From: an uncultured Burkholderiales bacterium
GTDB taxonomy: Bacteria > Pseudomonadota > Gammaproteobacteria > Burkholderiales > Burkholderiaceae_C
Direction of reading: 5' to 3'
Length of the DNA stretch: 64,000 nt
Assembly: GCA_903871545.1 (NCBI GenBank)
Contig: CAIQHG010000081.1
Location: 1-64,000 of the forward strand
Part shown: piece by piece, positions 36,089-44,822 of the stretch
Layout of the letters: the number at the start of each line of letters is the position of its first letter
Numbering within the stretch: position 1 is the first letter of the stretch
Notes under the pieces: model-generated
Told to the model about the DNA's origin: nothing
The model's input: the letters and a program-made list of their open reading frames with translations, nothing else
Databases searched by the model: none
Position numbers and translations under genes: made by a program

Positions 36089-36868
36089 TTAATGATCAAG
36101 AGTTCCCCTAGAATAAAAATGAGCTCTTATTTGACTAGAGTAATGCCCGAAATCACTCGAACCCATCATCTCAAGAGTTCGCGCTCTAGGTAGCTCTATC
36201 TTGTAAATAGCGGCAATAGATCCCGGTCTCTCACTCATCACAATAACTCTATCGGACAAGAAAATAGCTTCAGGAATACTATGGGTAATTAGAAGAACTG
36301 TTTTTTTGGACTTCGACCAAATATCCTGTAACTCTAAATTCATTCTCTCTCTGGTCATAGCGTCTAATGCTCCAAAGGGCTCGTCCATTAGCAAAAGAGC
36401 CGGATTATGCAGCAAAGCCCTACAAATAGACACTCTTTGCTGCATCCCTCCAGATAGCTGCTTGGGAAACTTATTCTCAAACCCTTTGAGCCCAGTCATC
36501 TCAATTAACTGATGAGCGCGATTAAAGGACTCCTCACGGTCAAGGCCCCTAATCTCCGCTTGTAACAGAATATTTTGCAAGACTGTACGCCAAGCCAGTA
36601 GAACCGAGCTCTGAAAAACAATACCAACGTCTCTTTGAGGCCCTGATATTGGACTACCTGATAGGGTAAGCGTACCACTGGTGATTGGCAATAAACCAGC
36701 AACCATTTTCAATAACGTACTCTTTCCGCACCCCGAGGGACCCACTATAGATATAAACTCGCCTTGTTTGACATAGAAATCAAGCGGCTTTAAAGACTCA
36801 ACTAGGCCCTCCCTACTTGAGTACGTTTTGGAAACTCCTAAGGCTTCAATTAAATGGGTATGCGACAT
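36089..36868 (-). CDS. nitrate/taurine/sulfonate-type ABC transporter ATPase (SsuB/TauB-like)
   Basis: A 259-aa ATPase. Walker A GPSGCGKST near 43, Q-loop IVFQSSVLLAWRTV near 87, signature LSGGMQQRVSICRAL near 141, Walker B LLLMDEPFGALD near 160 and switch ITHSIPEA near 197. The LAWRTV-type sequence after the Q-loop and DEPFGALD are typical of the SsuB/TauB/ThiZ group. It powers the permease and NMT1-like binding protein encoded upstream in the operon. Confidence 0.92.
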   Translation of the reverse strand: MSHTHLIEALGVSKTYSSREGLVESLKPLDFYVKQGEFISIVGPSGCGKSTLLKMVAGLLPITSGTLTLSGSPISGPQRDVGIVFQSSVLLAWRTVLQNILLQAEIRGLDREESFNRAHQLIEMTGLKGFENKFPKQLSGGMQQRVSICRALLHNPALLLMDEPFGALDAMTRERMNLELQDIWSKSKKTVLLITHSIPEAIFLSDRVIVMSERPGSIAAIYKIELPRARTLEMMGSSDFGHYSSQIRAHFYSRGTLDH

Positions 36869-36907
36869 AAAACTTGATCTAGGCTTTGAAATAAATCAAA
36901 AACCCAA

Positions 36908-37921
36908 TCAATTATTTAGGGGTAAAAATTCCAACGTTACGTAATCTTCAGGCTTTCCGCGGGTTGTAGGGTCCATTCCACCGTATTGAACTAATAAATC
37001 CAGCGTATCACTGATATTCTTATTCGTAACTCTAAAAGGCCTATCCTTTGCAGTCTCCTTGGTATGATAAAGATCTATTGATTCTTTCATCCCCACGATG
37101 AGGGAAGCGCGAACACCTGCCTTTGAGTTTGCCTTTAACATTGCGTCAACAGCGGATTCAGGACTTTTTTCTGCAGCCTCTACAGCTTTTGTAGTGGCTT
37201 TCATAAATCGCCTCACTAAATCTGGATTTTCTGTCAATAACCCCTTATTTGTAATAATCCCAGACGATATTTGGTTAATTCCTGAATCCGCGAATTTGAT
37301 GGGCGTAACATTGCGACCCGTTGCATCTTGAAGCTTTATTGCTTGGTCCATCACATAGCCAAGTAACAAATCTGCTTGGCCGTTGATCACCGCATTAAGC
37401 TTAGTTTGTCCATCACCCGCTACAGTCTTAATTTGGTCTTGAGGTATATTGTTGGCCTTCAAAAATAAGGGCCACATTTGAGACATGGAGTCTCCAGGAG
37501 TGATAGCAACAGTTTTACCAATAATGTCTTTTGGATTTTTAATGTTTTTATCTGTAAATCCCATGACTGACATGGGGCTGAGTTGAAATAAAACTCCAGT
37601 AGATTTAAGAGGTGCTCCCTTTGCAGCAGCTTTAATCATGGTGGTGATATCAATATATCCAAAAGTAGCTGATTTAGCAGCTACGGCCTGGGCAGTGACC
37701 GCAGACCCTCTGCCTTCTTGAATATCTAGATCAATTCCTTCATCCGAATAAAAATTTCTTTCTTTACCCAAAAAGAAGGGAGCGTGCTCGCTATATAAGT
37801 ACCAGTTGAGCATGAGTGTCACTTTATCCATAGGTTTATTTTGGGCATAAATGTTGCCACAAAAGAGCACCAGAACAGATGTCATTAATAACAAAGAACG
37901 TCTTACAAAATAAATTTTCAT
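36908..37921 (-). CDS. NMT1/THI5-like ABC transporter substrate-binding protein
   Basis: Periplasmic binding protein, 337 aa from the chosen start. The start is ATG 37921 because AAGGAAG lies 9 nt upstream and the signal peptide begins there (MKIYFVRRSLLLMTSVLVLF, cleaved after IYA). A longer frame reaching 37981 would overlap the permease. The mature protein opens VTLMLNWYLYSEHAPFFLGKE, the NMT1/ThiY-like form, with EGIDLDIQEGRGSAVTAQAV next. Ligands in this family include pyrimidines, sulfonates, nitrate and aromatic acids. The neighbours suggest a sugar-like or cyclitol-like molecule, which would be unusual. Confidence 0.9.
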   Translation of the reverse strand: MKIYFVRRSLLLMTSVLVLFCGNIYAQNKPMDKVTLMLNWYLYSEHAPFFLGKERNFYSDEGIDLDIQEGRGSAVTAQAVAAKSATFGYIDITTMIKAAAKGAPLKSTGVLFQLSPMSVMGFTDKNIKNPKDIIGKTVAITPGDSMSQMWPLFLKANNIPQDQIKTVAGDGQTKLNAVINGQADLLLGYVMDQAIKLQDATGRNVTPIKFADSGINQISSGIITNKGLLTENPDLVRRFMKATTKAVEAAEKSPESAVDAMLKANSKAGVRASLIVGMKESIDLYHTKETAKDRPFRVTNKNISDTLDLLVQYGGMDPTTRGKPEDYVTLEFLPLNN

Positions 37922-37950
37922 GAGCTGTCTTCCTTTAGTTTTAAAGATTT

Positions 37951-38736
37951 TTAGAACACTTGATTTTGAGAAGGGTGCCATGGAATCATTATTCGTTCAA
38001 AAAAATCGACGAATAAGAACAACACAACACCAATAGTTGACAAAACAACCAATGCTGCAAACATAAGCGGCAAATCAAAATTACCATTTGCTACTTGCAA
38101 AACGTATCCAATTCCAGAATTGGAGCCAACAAACTCACCAACCACTGCTCCAACCACTGCCAAAGTAATAGCAACTTTCAATCCGCTGAAGATGGCAGGT
38201 AGAGCTTGGGGCAAAGAGAATTTAAAAAAAGTCTGGATCTTTGTTGCCCCCATCGATCTAGATAAATCTATCATGTCGGCTTCAACCGATTTAAATCCCA
38301 TCACTGTTGAGACTACTACAGGGAAAAAACCAAGTAAGAACGCTGAAATTATTTTTGGTACTATTCCAAAACCAAACCAGACGACAAATAGCGGAGCTAT
38401 CGCAACTTTAGGTATGCTTTGGGAAAATACCAATACTGGGTAGAGGTAAGACTCGATGATCTTTGAATAGGCAATCAGCATAGCAAGAGGTATTCCGATA
38501 ACAATAGTTAAAGCGAAGCCACCTAAAGTTGCCTGAGTTGTTTTCCAACTCTCAGATAAAAGTCTTGGCCATTCTAAGTACAGTTGCTCAATCACCTGAA
38601 CAGGCGTAGGAATGAGATAGGGTGCTATTTTGAAAACTCTAATCAGGACATCCCAAAGTAACACCATTAAAAACACAAGTAAAAATGGTTTGATACCAGG
38701 AGATAACAAGAGATTGCGAAACAAGGATGATTTCAT
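37951..38736 (-). CDS. SsuC/TauC-like ABC transporter permease
   Basis: A 261-aa permease with about six membrane segments. The coupling loop is DLSRSMGATKIQTFFKFSLPQALPAIFSGLK near 158-188, typical of SsuC/TauC/ThiX. First gene of the operon, with the promoter and TetR-type palindrome just upstream. It ends 29 bp before the binding-protein start. Confidence 0.92.
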   Translation of the reverse strand: MKSSLFRNLLLSPGIKPFLLVFLMVLLWDVLIRVFKIAPYLIPTPVQVIEQLYLEWPRLLSESWKTTQATLGGFALTIVIGIPLAMLIAYSKIIESYLYPVLVFSQSIPKVAIAPLFVVWFGFGIVPKIISAFLLGFFPVVVSTVMGFKSVEADMIDLSRSMGATKIQTFFKFSLPQALPAIFSGLKVAITLAVVGAVVGEFVGSNSGIGYVLQVANGNFDLPLMFAALVVLSTIGVVLFLFVDFFERIMIPWHPSQNQVF

Positions 38737-38752
38737 TAACTAAATTTCAAAA

Positions 38753-38796
38753 TTAACTATATGGTTAATTATTAGTGCTCACTTATGCTCTGTCAA
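38753..38796 (-). promoter_or_regulatory. promoter with overlapping TetR-type operator, catabolic operon
   Basis: On the minus strand, -35 TTGACA (38791-38796), a 17-bp spacer, -10 AATAAT (38768-38773), then the palindrome TTAACCATATAGTTAA (38753-38768), which covers the probable start of transcription. The same palindrome, with two differences, lies upstream of the TetR gene. Repression by TetR is the natural inference. Confidence 0.72.
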
Positions 38797-38850
38797 TGCA
38801 AACTAGGGAAATCACTTATAGGGATTTAATCGGTTTAGTGCGGGTTGAAG

Positions 38851-39474
38851 CTATAAAAGAACGTAGCCGAGAATTAAATCTATCATATGCGAGAGTCTTT
38901 GTGCTTTTAATTTTGGGTGGAGTAGATTTTTAGCAAAAATTGTCGAAAGCGTGTGACTATTAGATAAATAGAAATAACAAATACCTGCAATTGAAATGTA
39001 GAGCTGAATTGGATCTATACCATCTCTAAATAAACCTTTTTCACGACCCTTTTGCAAAACAAAGTCAATCATTTTGATCAAGGGTGAAGTTGACGCTTGA
39101 ATATTCTTTGAATTTTTTAGATGAGCCGCTTGACTCTGATTTTCACTGTTTAATAATGAAATAAACTCTGGATGATCAAGGTAGTAGTCCCAGGTGAATG
39201 TGATTAATTGTCGGACTGCTTGAACAGGATCAATCTGGTCCAGATGTAGGGCCTGCTCAGCTCTTCTAATTTCACTATAAGCGTGCTCTAAAACCTCAAG
39301 AAATAGCTGATCTTTACTTCTGAAATAATAGTAAATAAGTCTCTTATTTAACCCCGCACGCACGGCGATACTATCAACCCTAGCACCTGAGAGTCCGTGT
39401 AGAGCAAATTCGGCTTGCGCTGCCAAAAGAATAATGTATTTTGAATCTGCTTCTTGTTTGATTAATTTAACCAT
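38851..39474 (-). CDS. TetR family transcriptional regulator
   Basis: A 207-aa TetR-type repressor. The helix-turn-helix is in residues 14-57 (IILLAAQAEFALHGLSGARVDSIAVRAGLNKRLIYYYFRSKDQLF). The C-terminal ligand domain is all-helical and not conserved enough to name a ligand. The gene lies immediately upstream of the transporter/catabolic operon on the same strand, and matching palindromes precede both, indicating autoregulation and control of the operon. Confidence 0.92.
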   Translation of the reverse strand: MVKLIKQEADSKYIILLAAQAEFALHGLSGARVDSIAVRAGLNKRLIYYYFRSKDQLFLEVLEHAYSEIRRAEQALHLDQIDPVQAVRQLITFTWDYYLDHPEFISLLNSENQSQAAHLKNSKNIQASTSPLIKMIDFVLQKGREKGLFRDGIDPIQLYISIAGICYFYLSNSHTLSTIFAKNLLHPKLKAQRLSHMIDLILGYVLL

Positions 39475-39491
39475 AATAATAAAATGAGGAG

Positions 39492-39507
39492 TTAACTATT
39501 TAGTTAA
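39492..39507 (-). promoter_or_regulatory. TetR autoregulatory operator
   Basis: Perfect palindrome TTAACTA-TT-TAGTTAA, 18 bp upstream of the TetR ATG. It is 14/16 identical to the palindrome at 38753-38768 before the catabolic operon. Confidence 0.7.
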
Positions 39508-39558
39508 TCTTTATCTTACAACGTAATTAGGTAATATTTAATCCCTTATTGAATTCAG

Positions 39559-40344
39559 CTAACCTGAAATTTTGTTTAAAGCATATATTAATGGTTCAAT
39601 TGAGACACCAAACAAATCCGAATAATTATCAACGGTTAATGCAACTATAAGCTCATAAGAAAAAACGATTGATGTAATCAAGCTAGTTGTAAAAATTGCT
39701 GCTACTCTTTGTGAAGCACCTATATGCAACACCATGGTAACAAACTGTAATAAAAATCCTAGAAAAATTATTTCATATCCTTTAATTTGGTCAAAACTCT
39801 GCCACCGAAATCCAATGCGGGTTCTTCGGTCATATTGAAGTTGACTTATATGTTTGACTAACATACTTGATATGACAGGACTAGTTTTAACATCCTGAGC
39901 AACTATAAGGGTTTGTCGCATCAGAGAATTAAATTTCTCTGAAGTGATTTTGGAAATTTCCTTTTTTCTCAACAAAGGCCACTCATCTCTTACTGCGGAC
40001 TCCACATACAACTTAAGGTAATTTTCCAGCCCTGAGGACTTCAGATAATCTGAATCCTTTATAAGTTCGCTAAAAGAAATGATATCCGTCCGTTCATTTT
40101 TAATTGATGCAGTATGAGCCTGAAAATTTCCCCATACACTGTTACCTAAAAAAGCACTTAAGAATATAAAAGACGCCGCTACAGGTGCTAATAAAGCCGG
40201 TGTTACGAGTGTTAGCTCATCTAAAATTGCACTAAGCATTTTAGAGCTATGAATATAAATAAAAACAAACAGCGCCCCAATGTTAATGGCGATCAAAGAT
40301 AATGTTATTTCCAAAGGAGTGGCTGTATTTAAAAAAGTTTCCAT
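39559..40344 (-). CDS. DUF4239 (bestrophin-like) membrane protein
   Basis: A 261-aa protein with two hydrophobic segments near the N-terminus (residues 14-30 and 45-66) and two near the C-terminus (195-212 and 217-237), enclosing a charged soluble part of about 120 residues. This 2+2 layout and the length match DUF4239 bestrophin-like proteins, whose role is unclear (possible anion channel). The assignment is by architecture rather than by a clear motif. It stands alone between AT-rich spacers. Confidence 0.55.
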   Translation of the reverse strand: METFLNTATPLEITLSLIAINIGALFVFIYIHSSKMLSAILDELTLVTPALLAPVAASFIFLSAFLGNSVWGNFQAHTASIKNERTDIISFSELIKDSDYLKSSGLENYLKLYVESAVRDEWPLLRKKEISKITSEKFNSLMRQTLIVAQDVKTSPVISSMLVKHISQLQYDRRTRIGFRWQSFDQIKGYEIIFLGFLLQFVTMVLHIGASQRVAAIFTTSLITSIVFSYELIVALTVDNYSDLFGVSIEPLIYALNKISG

Positions 40345-40595
40345 TCTGGGTATAGTCTATTAAATTATAAAATTATTATTTAAATCATAAATTTATTTTA
40401 ATTTTAACAAATAAATCTTACAATGTAACTTATTGATATTGCCAAAAATTGAGATACTCAAGACCATGCTTCATCCCGTTATGAATGAGAAAAATTAAAG
40501 CAAAGATGATTTATTTAAAATAGAAAGCAGAGAGCCTCGGTCCTTTTTAAAAAAACGTCTCATTACCCTACATTCAATTAATTCAAGATATTAAG

Positions 40596-41849
40596 TCAGC
40601 TTACAAGCACTGCTTTGATACTTGAATAGCCCCTAAACCTGACCCTCCCGGTGAGCTTGGGTTGCTCTAAGAGTTTAACTTTAGGAAATCTATTAAAAAA
40701 TGCCCCTAAAGCAATCTCCCCCTCTAATCGTGCAAGCCCCATTCCTGCACAGGTGTGAATCCCGCCTGCAAAGGCCAGGTGTCGATTGTTACTTCGCAAT
40801 GCATCGAATTCATTGTGGCGATCAAATTTGTCTGGATCTCTATTAGCCGCTCCCATACAAAGGGTAATCTGAGTGTGGGCCGGTACGAGAACGTCATCTA
40901 TCATCACTTCACGAGTGGTGATACGGTTGCCTAGCTGATTTGAGCTCTCAAACCGAAGTATTTCCTCCACAACAGATTTTGTTGTATCAGGATTTTCAAA
41001 TAATTTTTGTATTTCTTGACCTTGGTCTATTAGTAAGACAATACCGTTTCCAATGAGATTAGTGGTTGTCTCATGGCCAGCGTTTAGCAAAAAGATGCAG
41101 TTGTGCAGCAGTTCAAGCTCTGATAGCCGCTCCCCGTTCTCCTCGCCCTGTATTAAACGCGTGAGTACATCTTTGCCAGGATCCCCCGGATTTGCCCTTC
41201 TGTCTGCGACCAATATTTTGAGATAGGCTACAAACTCAGCAACACTTTGGTTCCCCCTATTGAACGACTCTTCAGTCAATACTGGCTCAAGTGCACCTAG
41301 GATAGACAAAGACCACTCCCGTAATGGACCTCGGTCTTGTTGAGGTACACCGAGCAAGTTACCAATAATCTCGACCGGTATGGCCGAAGCAAAGTCGGAG
41401 ATTAAATCTACATACCCAACCTCTTTGTATTTAAGGCTCATGCTATCTAGCAATTGATTGACTAGAACCTTTAGCCCTGGCTCCAGGAGTTGGATGGCTT
41501 TAGGAGAGAGCGCTGCGCCGATTAATTTTCGGACCCGGGTGTGAAGCGGTGGGTCATTAAAAACTAAACTATGGGTGTGGTGCTCATAAAGAAGTGAATC
41601 TCCCATATTGGGCTTGAATAGGACTCGTTTATCTGAGCTAAAAACCTCTGGGTGCCTGTAAACAAAGTCCAAGTCTTTGTAGCGCGTTAAGAAATAGCCT
41701 CCATCGGGAAGTTTTTTGATGGGGGCGTATTTGATTAATGCTTCGTAATAGGGGTAAGGGTTTACAAAGAAGTCTGAAGGCAGACGTTTTAAATCAAACT
41801 GCTCAGCAAACTGTCTTTGTAAAGCAGAGTTGTCCTGGGGATAGTCCAT
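40596..41849 (-). CDS. cytochrome P450
   Basis: A 417-aa soluble bacterial P450. The haem loop FAGGIHTCAGMGLARLE near 356-372 has the Cys thiolate ligand. The K-helix ExxR is EILRFESSNQLGNR near 290, and the I-helix oxygen-activation site is LLNAGHETTTNLIGNG near 252-267 (Glu replaces the common Asp). It is 34 bp downstream of a Bug receptor on the same strand, suggesting oxidation of an imported acid or aromatic. No ferredoxin or reductase gene is adjacent, so redox partners must be elsewhere. Confidence 0.93.
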   Translation of the reverse strand: MDYPQDNSALQRQFAEQFDLKRLPSDFFVNPYPYYEALIKYAPIKKLPDGGYFLTRYKDLDFVYRHPEVFSSDKRVLFKPNMGDSLLYEHHTHSLVFNDPPLHTRVRKLIGAALSPKAIQLLEPGLKVLVNQLLDSMSLKYKEVGYVDLISDFASAIPVEIIGNLLGVPQQDRGPLREWSLSILGALEPVLTEESFNRGNQSVAEFVAYLKILVADRRANPGDPGKDVLTRLIQGEENGERLSELELLHNCIFLLNAGHETTTNLIGNGIVLLIDQGQEIQKLFENPDTTKSVVEEILRFESSNQLGNRITTREVMIDDVLVPAHTQITLCMGAANRDPDKFDRHNEFDALRSNNRHLAFAGGIHTCAGMGLARLEGEIALGAFFNRFPKVKLLEQPKLTGRVRFRGYSSIKAVLVS

Positions 41850-41883
41850 TGATTAAGATTCTGAATTTTCTGTCACTATCCAT

Positions 41884-42858
41884 TTAATCCAGACTGATAT
41901 TGAGATCTTTAATCAGTTTTTGCCACTTAACCGTCTCACTTTTTAGCAGGGCTTGGTACTGTTGAGGAGTGCTGCCAATAGGCTCAATTCCAAAATCGGT
42001 GAGCTTTTTATGAATATTGGGCTGGTTGATGACGGTTGAAACTTGTTTTTGAAGTTGAGAGATCACGTCACTGTTTGTGCCAATTGGGGCAACAAGACCG
42101 ACGTAAGCAGCTGCTTCAATATTTTTATACCCAAGCTCTGAGAAAGTCGGCACATCAGGGAGTTGAGCAAGCCTACTGGTGTTAGCAACGGCTAAGGCTT
42201 TAACTTTGCCGGATTTGATAAACCCAGCCCCTGCCGCTAAATCCACCATCATGGCTGGAATGTGCCCCCCTGCAAGGTCTTGCAAGGCTGGAGATGCTCC
42301 CTTGTAGGGTACGTGTGTCATATTAAGTCCAGTCTCGACTTTTACAAGCTCCATGGCTAAATGGTGAGGGCTACCCGCGCCTGCGGAGCCGTAGTTCAAG
42401 CCTCCTGAAGTTGCTTTAACTTTGGCGATGAATTCAGCAACAGTTTTGACATCAAATTCTGGACCAACAATTAAAATCATCGGAAACTTACCCATCAGTG
42501 TGACCGGGCTGAGCTCCTTTACGGGATCGTAAGAGAGGTTTTTGTAAAGAACCGGGTTGTTGACCATGGTGCCGTTATCGGCTGATAGTACCGTGTACCC
42601 ATCGGCAGGTGCGTGGGCAGTCTCAGCAGCAGCGATAGCGGTGTTGCCCCCTGGTTTGTTCTCAATTAATACGCTTTGACCGACTAAACTGGATAGTTCT
42701 TGAGAAATACTACGGGCCAAGAAGTCTGAGCCCCCACCAGCTGGGTAAGGAACCAACCAGCGTATGGGCTTGGAGGGGTAATTACTCTGGGCTAAGCATA
42801 AGGCAAAGGGGGAAAGAAGGAGTAAAGAGATGAGGAATTTTTTAAAAATCTTTAGCAT
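41884..42858 (-). CDS. Bug-type tripartite tricarboxylate transporter receptor
   Basis: A 324-aa periplasmic receptor with a signal peptide to about residue 23 (ALCLAQ). Bug landmarks are YPSKPIRWLVPYPAGGGSDFLAR near 27, IENKPGGNTAIAAAE near 61 and LSADNGTMVNNPVLYKNLSYDP near 91. The gene precedes the P450 gene and diverges from a VOC-family gene. No TctAB carrier is nearby, which is common for Burkholderiales Bug proteins. Confidence 0.9.
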   Translation of the reverse strand: MLKIFKKFLISLLLLSPFALCLAQSNYPSKPIRWLVPYPAGGGSDFLARSISQELSSLVGQSVLIENKPGGNTAIAAAETAHAPADGYTVLSADNGTMVNNPVLYKNLSYDPVKELSPVTLMGKFPMILIVGPEFDVKTVAEFIAKVKATSGGLNYGSAGAGSPHHLAMELVKVETGLNMTHVPYKGASPALQDLAGGHIPAMMVDLAAGAGFIKSGKVKALAVANTSRLAQLPDVPTFSELGYKNIEAAAYVGLVAPIGTNSDVISQLQKQVSTVINQPNIHKKLTDFGIEPIGSTPQQYQALLKSETVKWQKLIKDLNISLD

Positions 42859-42992
42859 AAAGGATCTCCGCAGTTAATGCTTTTATGTTAAGTCAAGACC
42901 AGCTATTTAATTATTTACTGGCGTATGGATTACCCTAATAAAAAAAATTGAGAACAGAAGTTATTTCTGTTAAGTAATAGTGTGGACAAAGT

Positions 42993-43586
42993 ATGATGCA
43001 AAATCATGACGCATTTTTTAAATTAAATGGGGGGGTTTTAGTGAAAATCAGAAGAATTCACCACGTTGCTTATCGTTGCAAAGATGCCAAGGAAACTGTT
43101 GATTGGTATGTAAAGCACTTGAATATGAGGTTCATCTTGGCAATCGCTGAGGATTTTGTCCCCTCAACCAAGGCACCTGACCCTTACATGCATGTGTTTC
43201 TAGATGCAGGAGGGGGAAGTGTCCTTGCGTTTTTTGAAATACCCAACAGTCCCCCTATGGGCATGGATCCCAATACCCCAAAATGGGTTCAGCATTTGGC
43301 TTTGAATGTGGAGACACTTCAAGAGTTAATGGATGCCAAGGAAAGTTTAGTAAAAGCCGGAATAGATGTACTTGGACCTATTGATCACACCATTTTTAAA
43401 TCCATTTATTTCTTTGATCCGAGTGGCCACAGGCTTGAGTTGGCAGTTGAGACAAACACGTCCCAGATGGATATGGCCTTAGACCGTGTAAAGTGGGATA
43501 TGTTGGAGGAGTGGTCTAAGACTAAAAAAGCACCCCAACATGCCAAATGGATGCACGACGGTAGCACACCTCCTTTTGAGACTTAG
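42993..43586 (+). CDS. VOC (glyoxalase/extradiol dioxygenase) superfamily protein
   Basis: A protein of up to 197 aa with paired beta-alpha-beta-beta-beta modules. Metal-type ligands are visible as His in RIHHVAYRCKDAKE, Glu in AFFEIPN, His in VQHLALNV and Glu in RLELAVET. Such proteins are metal enzymes, including glyoxalases and ring-cleaving dioxygenases. The annotated ATG gives a 16-residue N-terminal extension before the fold. A GTG at 43041 preceded by a G-run is an alternative start. Divergent from the Bug-P450 pair, so possibly in the same pathway. Confidence 0.82.
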   Translation: MMQNHDAFFKLNGGVLVKIRRIHHVAYRCKDAKETVDWYVKHLNMRFILAIAEDFVPSTKAPDPYMHVFLDAGGGSVLAFFEIPNSPPMGMDPNTPKWVQHLALNVETLQELMDAKESLVKAGIDVLGPIDHTIFKSIYFFDPSGHRLELAVETNTSQMDMALDRVKWDMLEEWSKTKKAPQHAKWMHDGSTPPFET

Positions 43587-43617
43587 ACTTAGACTTAGAC
43601 CTAGGATTAGACCTAGG
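43581..43617. repeat. (ACTTAG)x3 and ACCTAGG repeats at the VOC stop codon
   Basis: Three tandem copies of ACTTAG (43581-43598) include the stop codon of the VOC gene and are followed by two ACCTAGG copies. The array is short and apparently non-functional. Confidence 0.6.
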
Positions 43618-43673
43618 CTGAGTTGAAACTAATACACTTAATTGGAGGAACATCTAATCGCCGGCACGTCAAA

Positions 43674-43692
43674 GCGTATTGGGCTAATACGC
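43674..43692 (-). terminator. hairpin, weak terminator candidate for the second peptide operon
   Basis: GCGTATT (43674-43680) pairs with AATACGC (43686-43692) around a 5-nt loop. On the minus strand it is followed only by TTT, about 170 bp after the last gene of the operon. A short unrecognised plus-strand frame (TTG at 43642 to 43842) covers it and is not called as a gene. Confidence 0.3.
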
Positions 43693-43859
43693 ACTAAAAA
43701 ACCTGGCAAATCATTCGTATTTGTTGAATACTTCAAAGCTCTGTTCAGCCCCGAGATACGGCACCTTTGGTTAAGCAAGAAAGCCCTTTTATATATTCCT
43801 AGTTTTACTATGCTATTTAAATTGAATCAGTTCATTGAATAGCTAAAGAGTACTTCGAT

Positions 43860-44822
43860 TTACGTATTTGGATACCAACAAGCAAATGAAGAAGAATCAG
43901 TAATTGCCAAATTAGGCTGGTCGGACAAGCAATTGGCTTGAGCTCTTGCGCAACGTGGTGCAAAACTACAACCCTTAGGCAGATGCGCTAAATCAGGCGG
44001 TGAACCTGCAATGGTGAGCAAAGGACTTCCTCGATTGTCGTGGCTCACTGTTGAGGCGAGTAAGCCTTGCGTGTAGGGGTGGCGTGGTTTATAAACAATA
44101 TCTGCAAGATTGCCAATTTCCACAATACGACCTGCATACATCACAGCAACTCGGTCAGAAACCTCTACAGCAGCACCAATGTCGTGAGTAACGAATATCA
44201 CTGACATACCGGTTTCTTTTTGTAACTCTCGCAACAACAACAAAATTTGAATTTGGACAGATGCATCCAGTGCAGTAGTAGGTTCGTCAGCTAGCAAAAG
44301 TTTCGGCTTACAAACCAATGCCAAAGCAATCATTGCGCGTTGACGCATGCCACCGGATAGTTCATGCGGGTAAGCATCAAAGCGTTTTCGAGCTTGCGGA
44401 ATTTGGACTCGCTCGAGCATATCTAATGCACGCAGTTGAGCTGCGCTGGCGTCCAATTGCTCATGCGCGCGCAATACCTCTGTGAGTTGTTGGCCAATGG
44501 TGTAGACCGGATCAAAGGCCAGGCCAGGCTCTTGAAAAATCATCGACGTTAAACGGCCGCGGTATTGGTTTAAGGCTTTTTCGTTAAAAGATAAAACGTT
44601 TTGTCCATCAACTATTATTTCGCCTGTGATGCGCGTTGTTTTTTCAGAGTGTAGACGTAGAAGAGTCCTCAGCGTTACGCTTTTTCCGGAGCCAGATTCA
44701 CCCAGCAGCGTCAGCACTTCACCCGCAGCGACCTCAAAATTGATGCCACTAAGCGCTTGCGCTTTGCGTTGACCATTGAATTGCACATGCAAGTCTTTGA
44801 CTTGAAGTAACGCATTACTCAT
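43860..44822 (-). CDS. peptide ABC transporter ATP-binding protein (DppD-like)
   Basis: ATPase of the second peptide importer, 320 aa from the chosen start MSNALLQVKDLHVQF at 44822. That ATG overlaps the stop of the DppF-like gene (ATGAGTAA). A longer frame adds 15 unconserved residues. Walker A GESGSGKS near 42, Q-loop MIFQEPGLAFDP, signature LSGGMRQRAMIALAL near 153, Walker B LLLADEPTTALD near 173. C-terminal GCSFAPRCARAQANC carries the family cysteines. Last gene of the operon. Confidence 0.92.
   Translation of the reverse strand: MSNALLQVKDLHVQFNGQRKAQALSGINFEVAAGEVLTLLGESGSGKSVTLRTLLRLHSEKTTRITGEIIVDGQNVLSFNEKALNQYRGRLTSMIFQEPGLAFDPVYTIGQQLTEVLRAHEQLDASAAQLRALDMLERVQIPQARKRFDAYPHELSGGMRQRAMIALALVCKPKLLLADEPTTALDASVQIQILLLLRELQKETGMSVIFVTHDIGAAVEVSDRVAVMYAGRIVEIGNLADIVYKPRHPYTQGLLASTVSHDNRGSPLLTIAGSPPDLAHLPKGCSFAPRCARAQANCLSDQPNLAITDSSSFACWYPNT

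Noticed and set aside
43642-43842. Frame of 66 codons downstream of the VOC gene
   Set aside because: TTG start, spans a hairpin, no recognisable domain; could be a gene remnant but cannot be supported.
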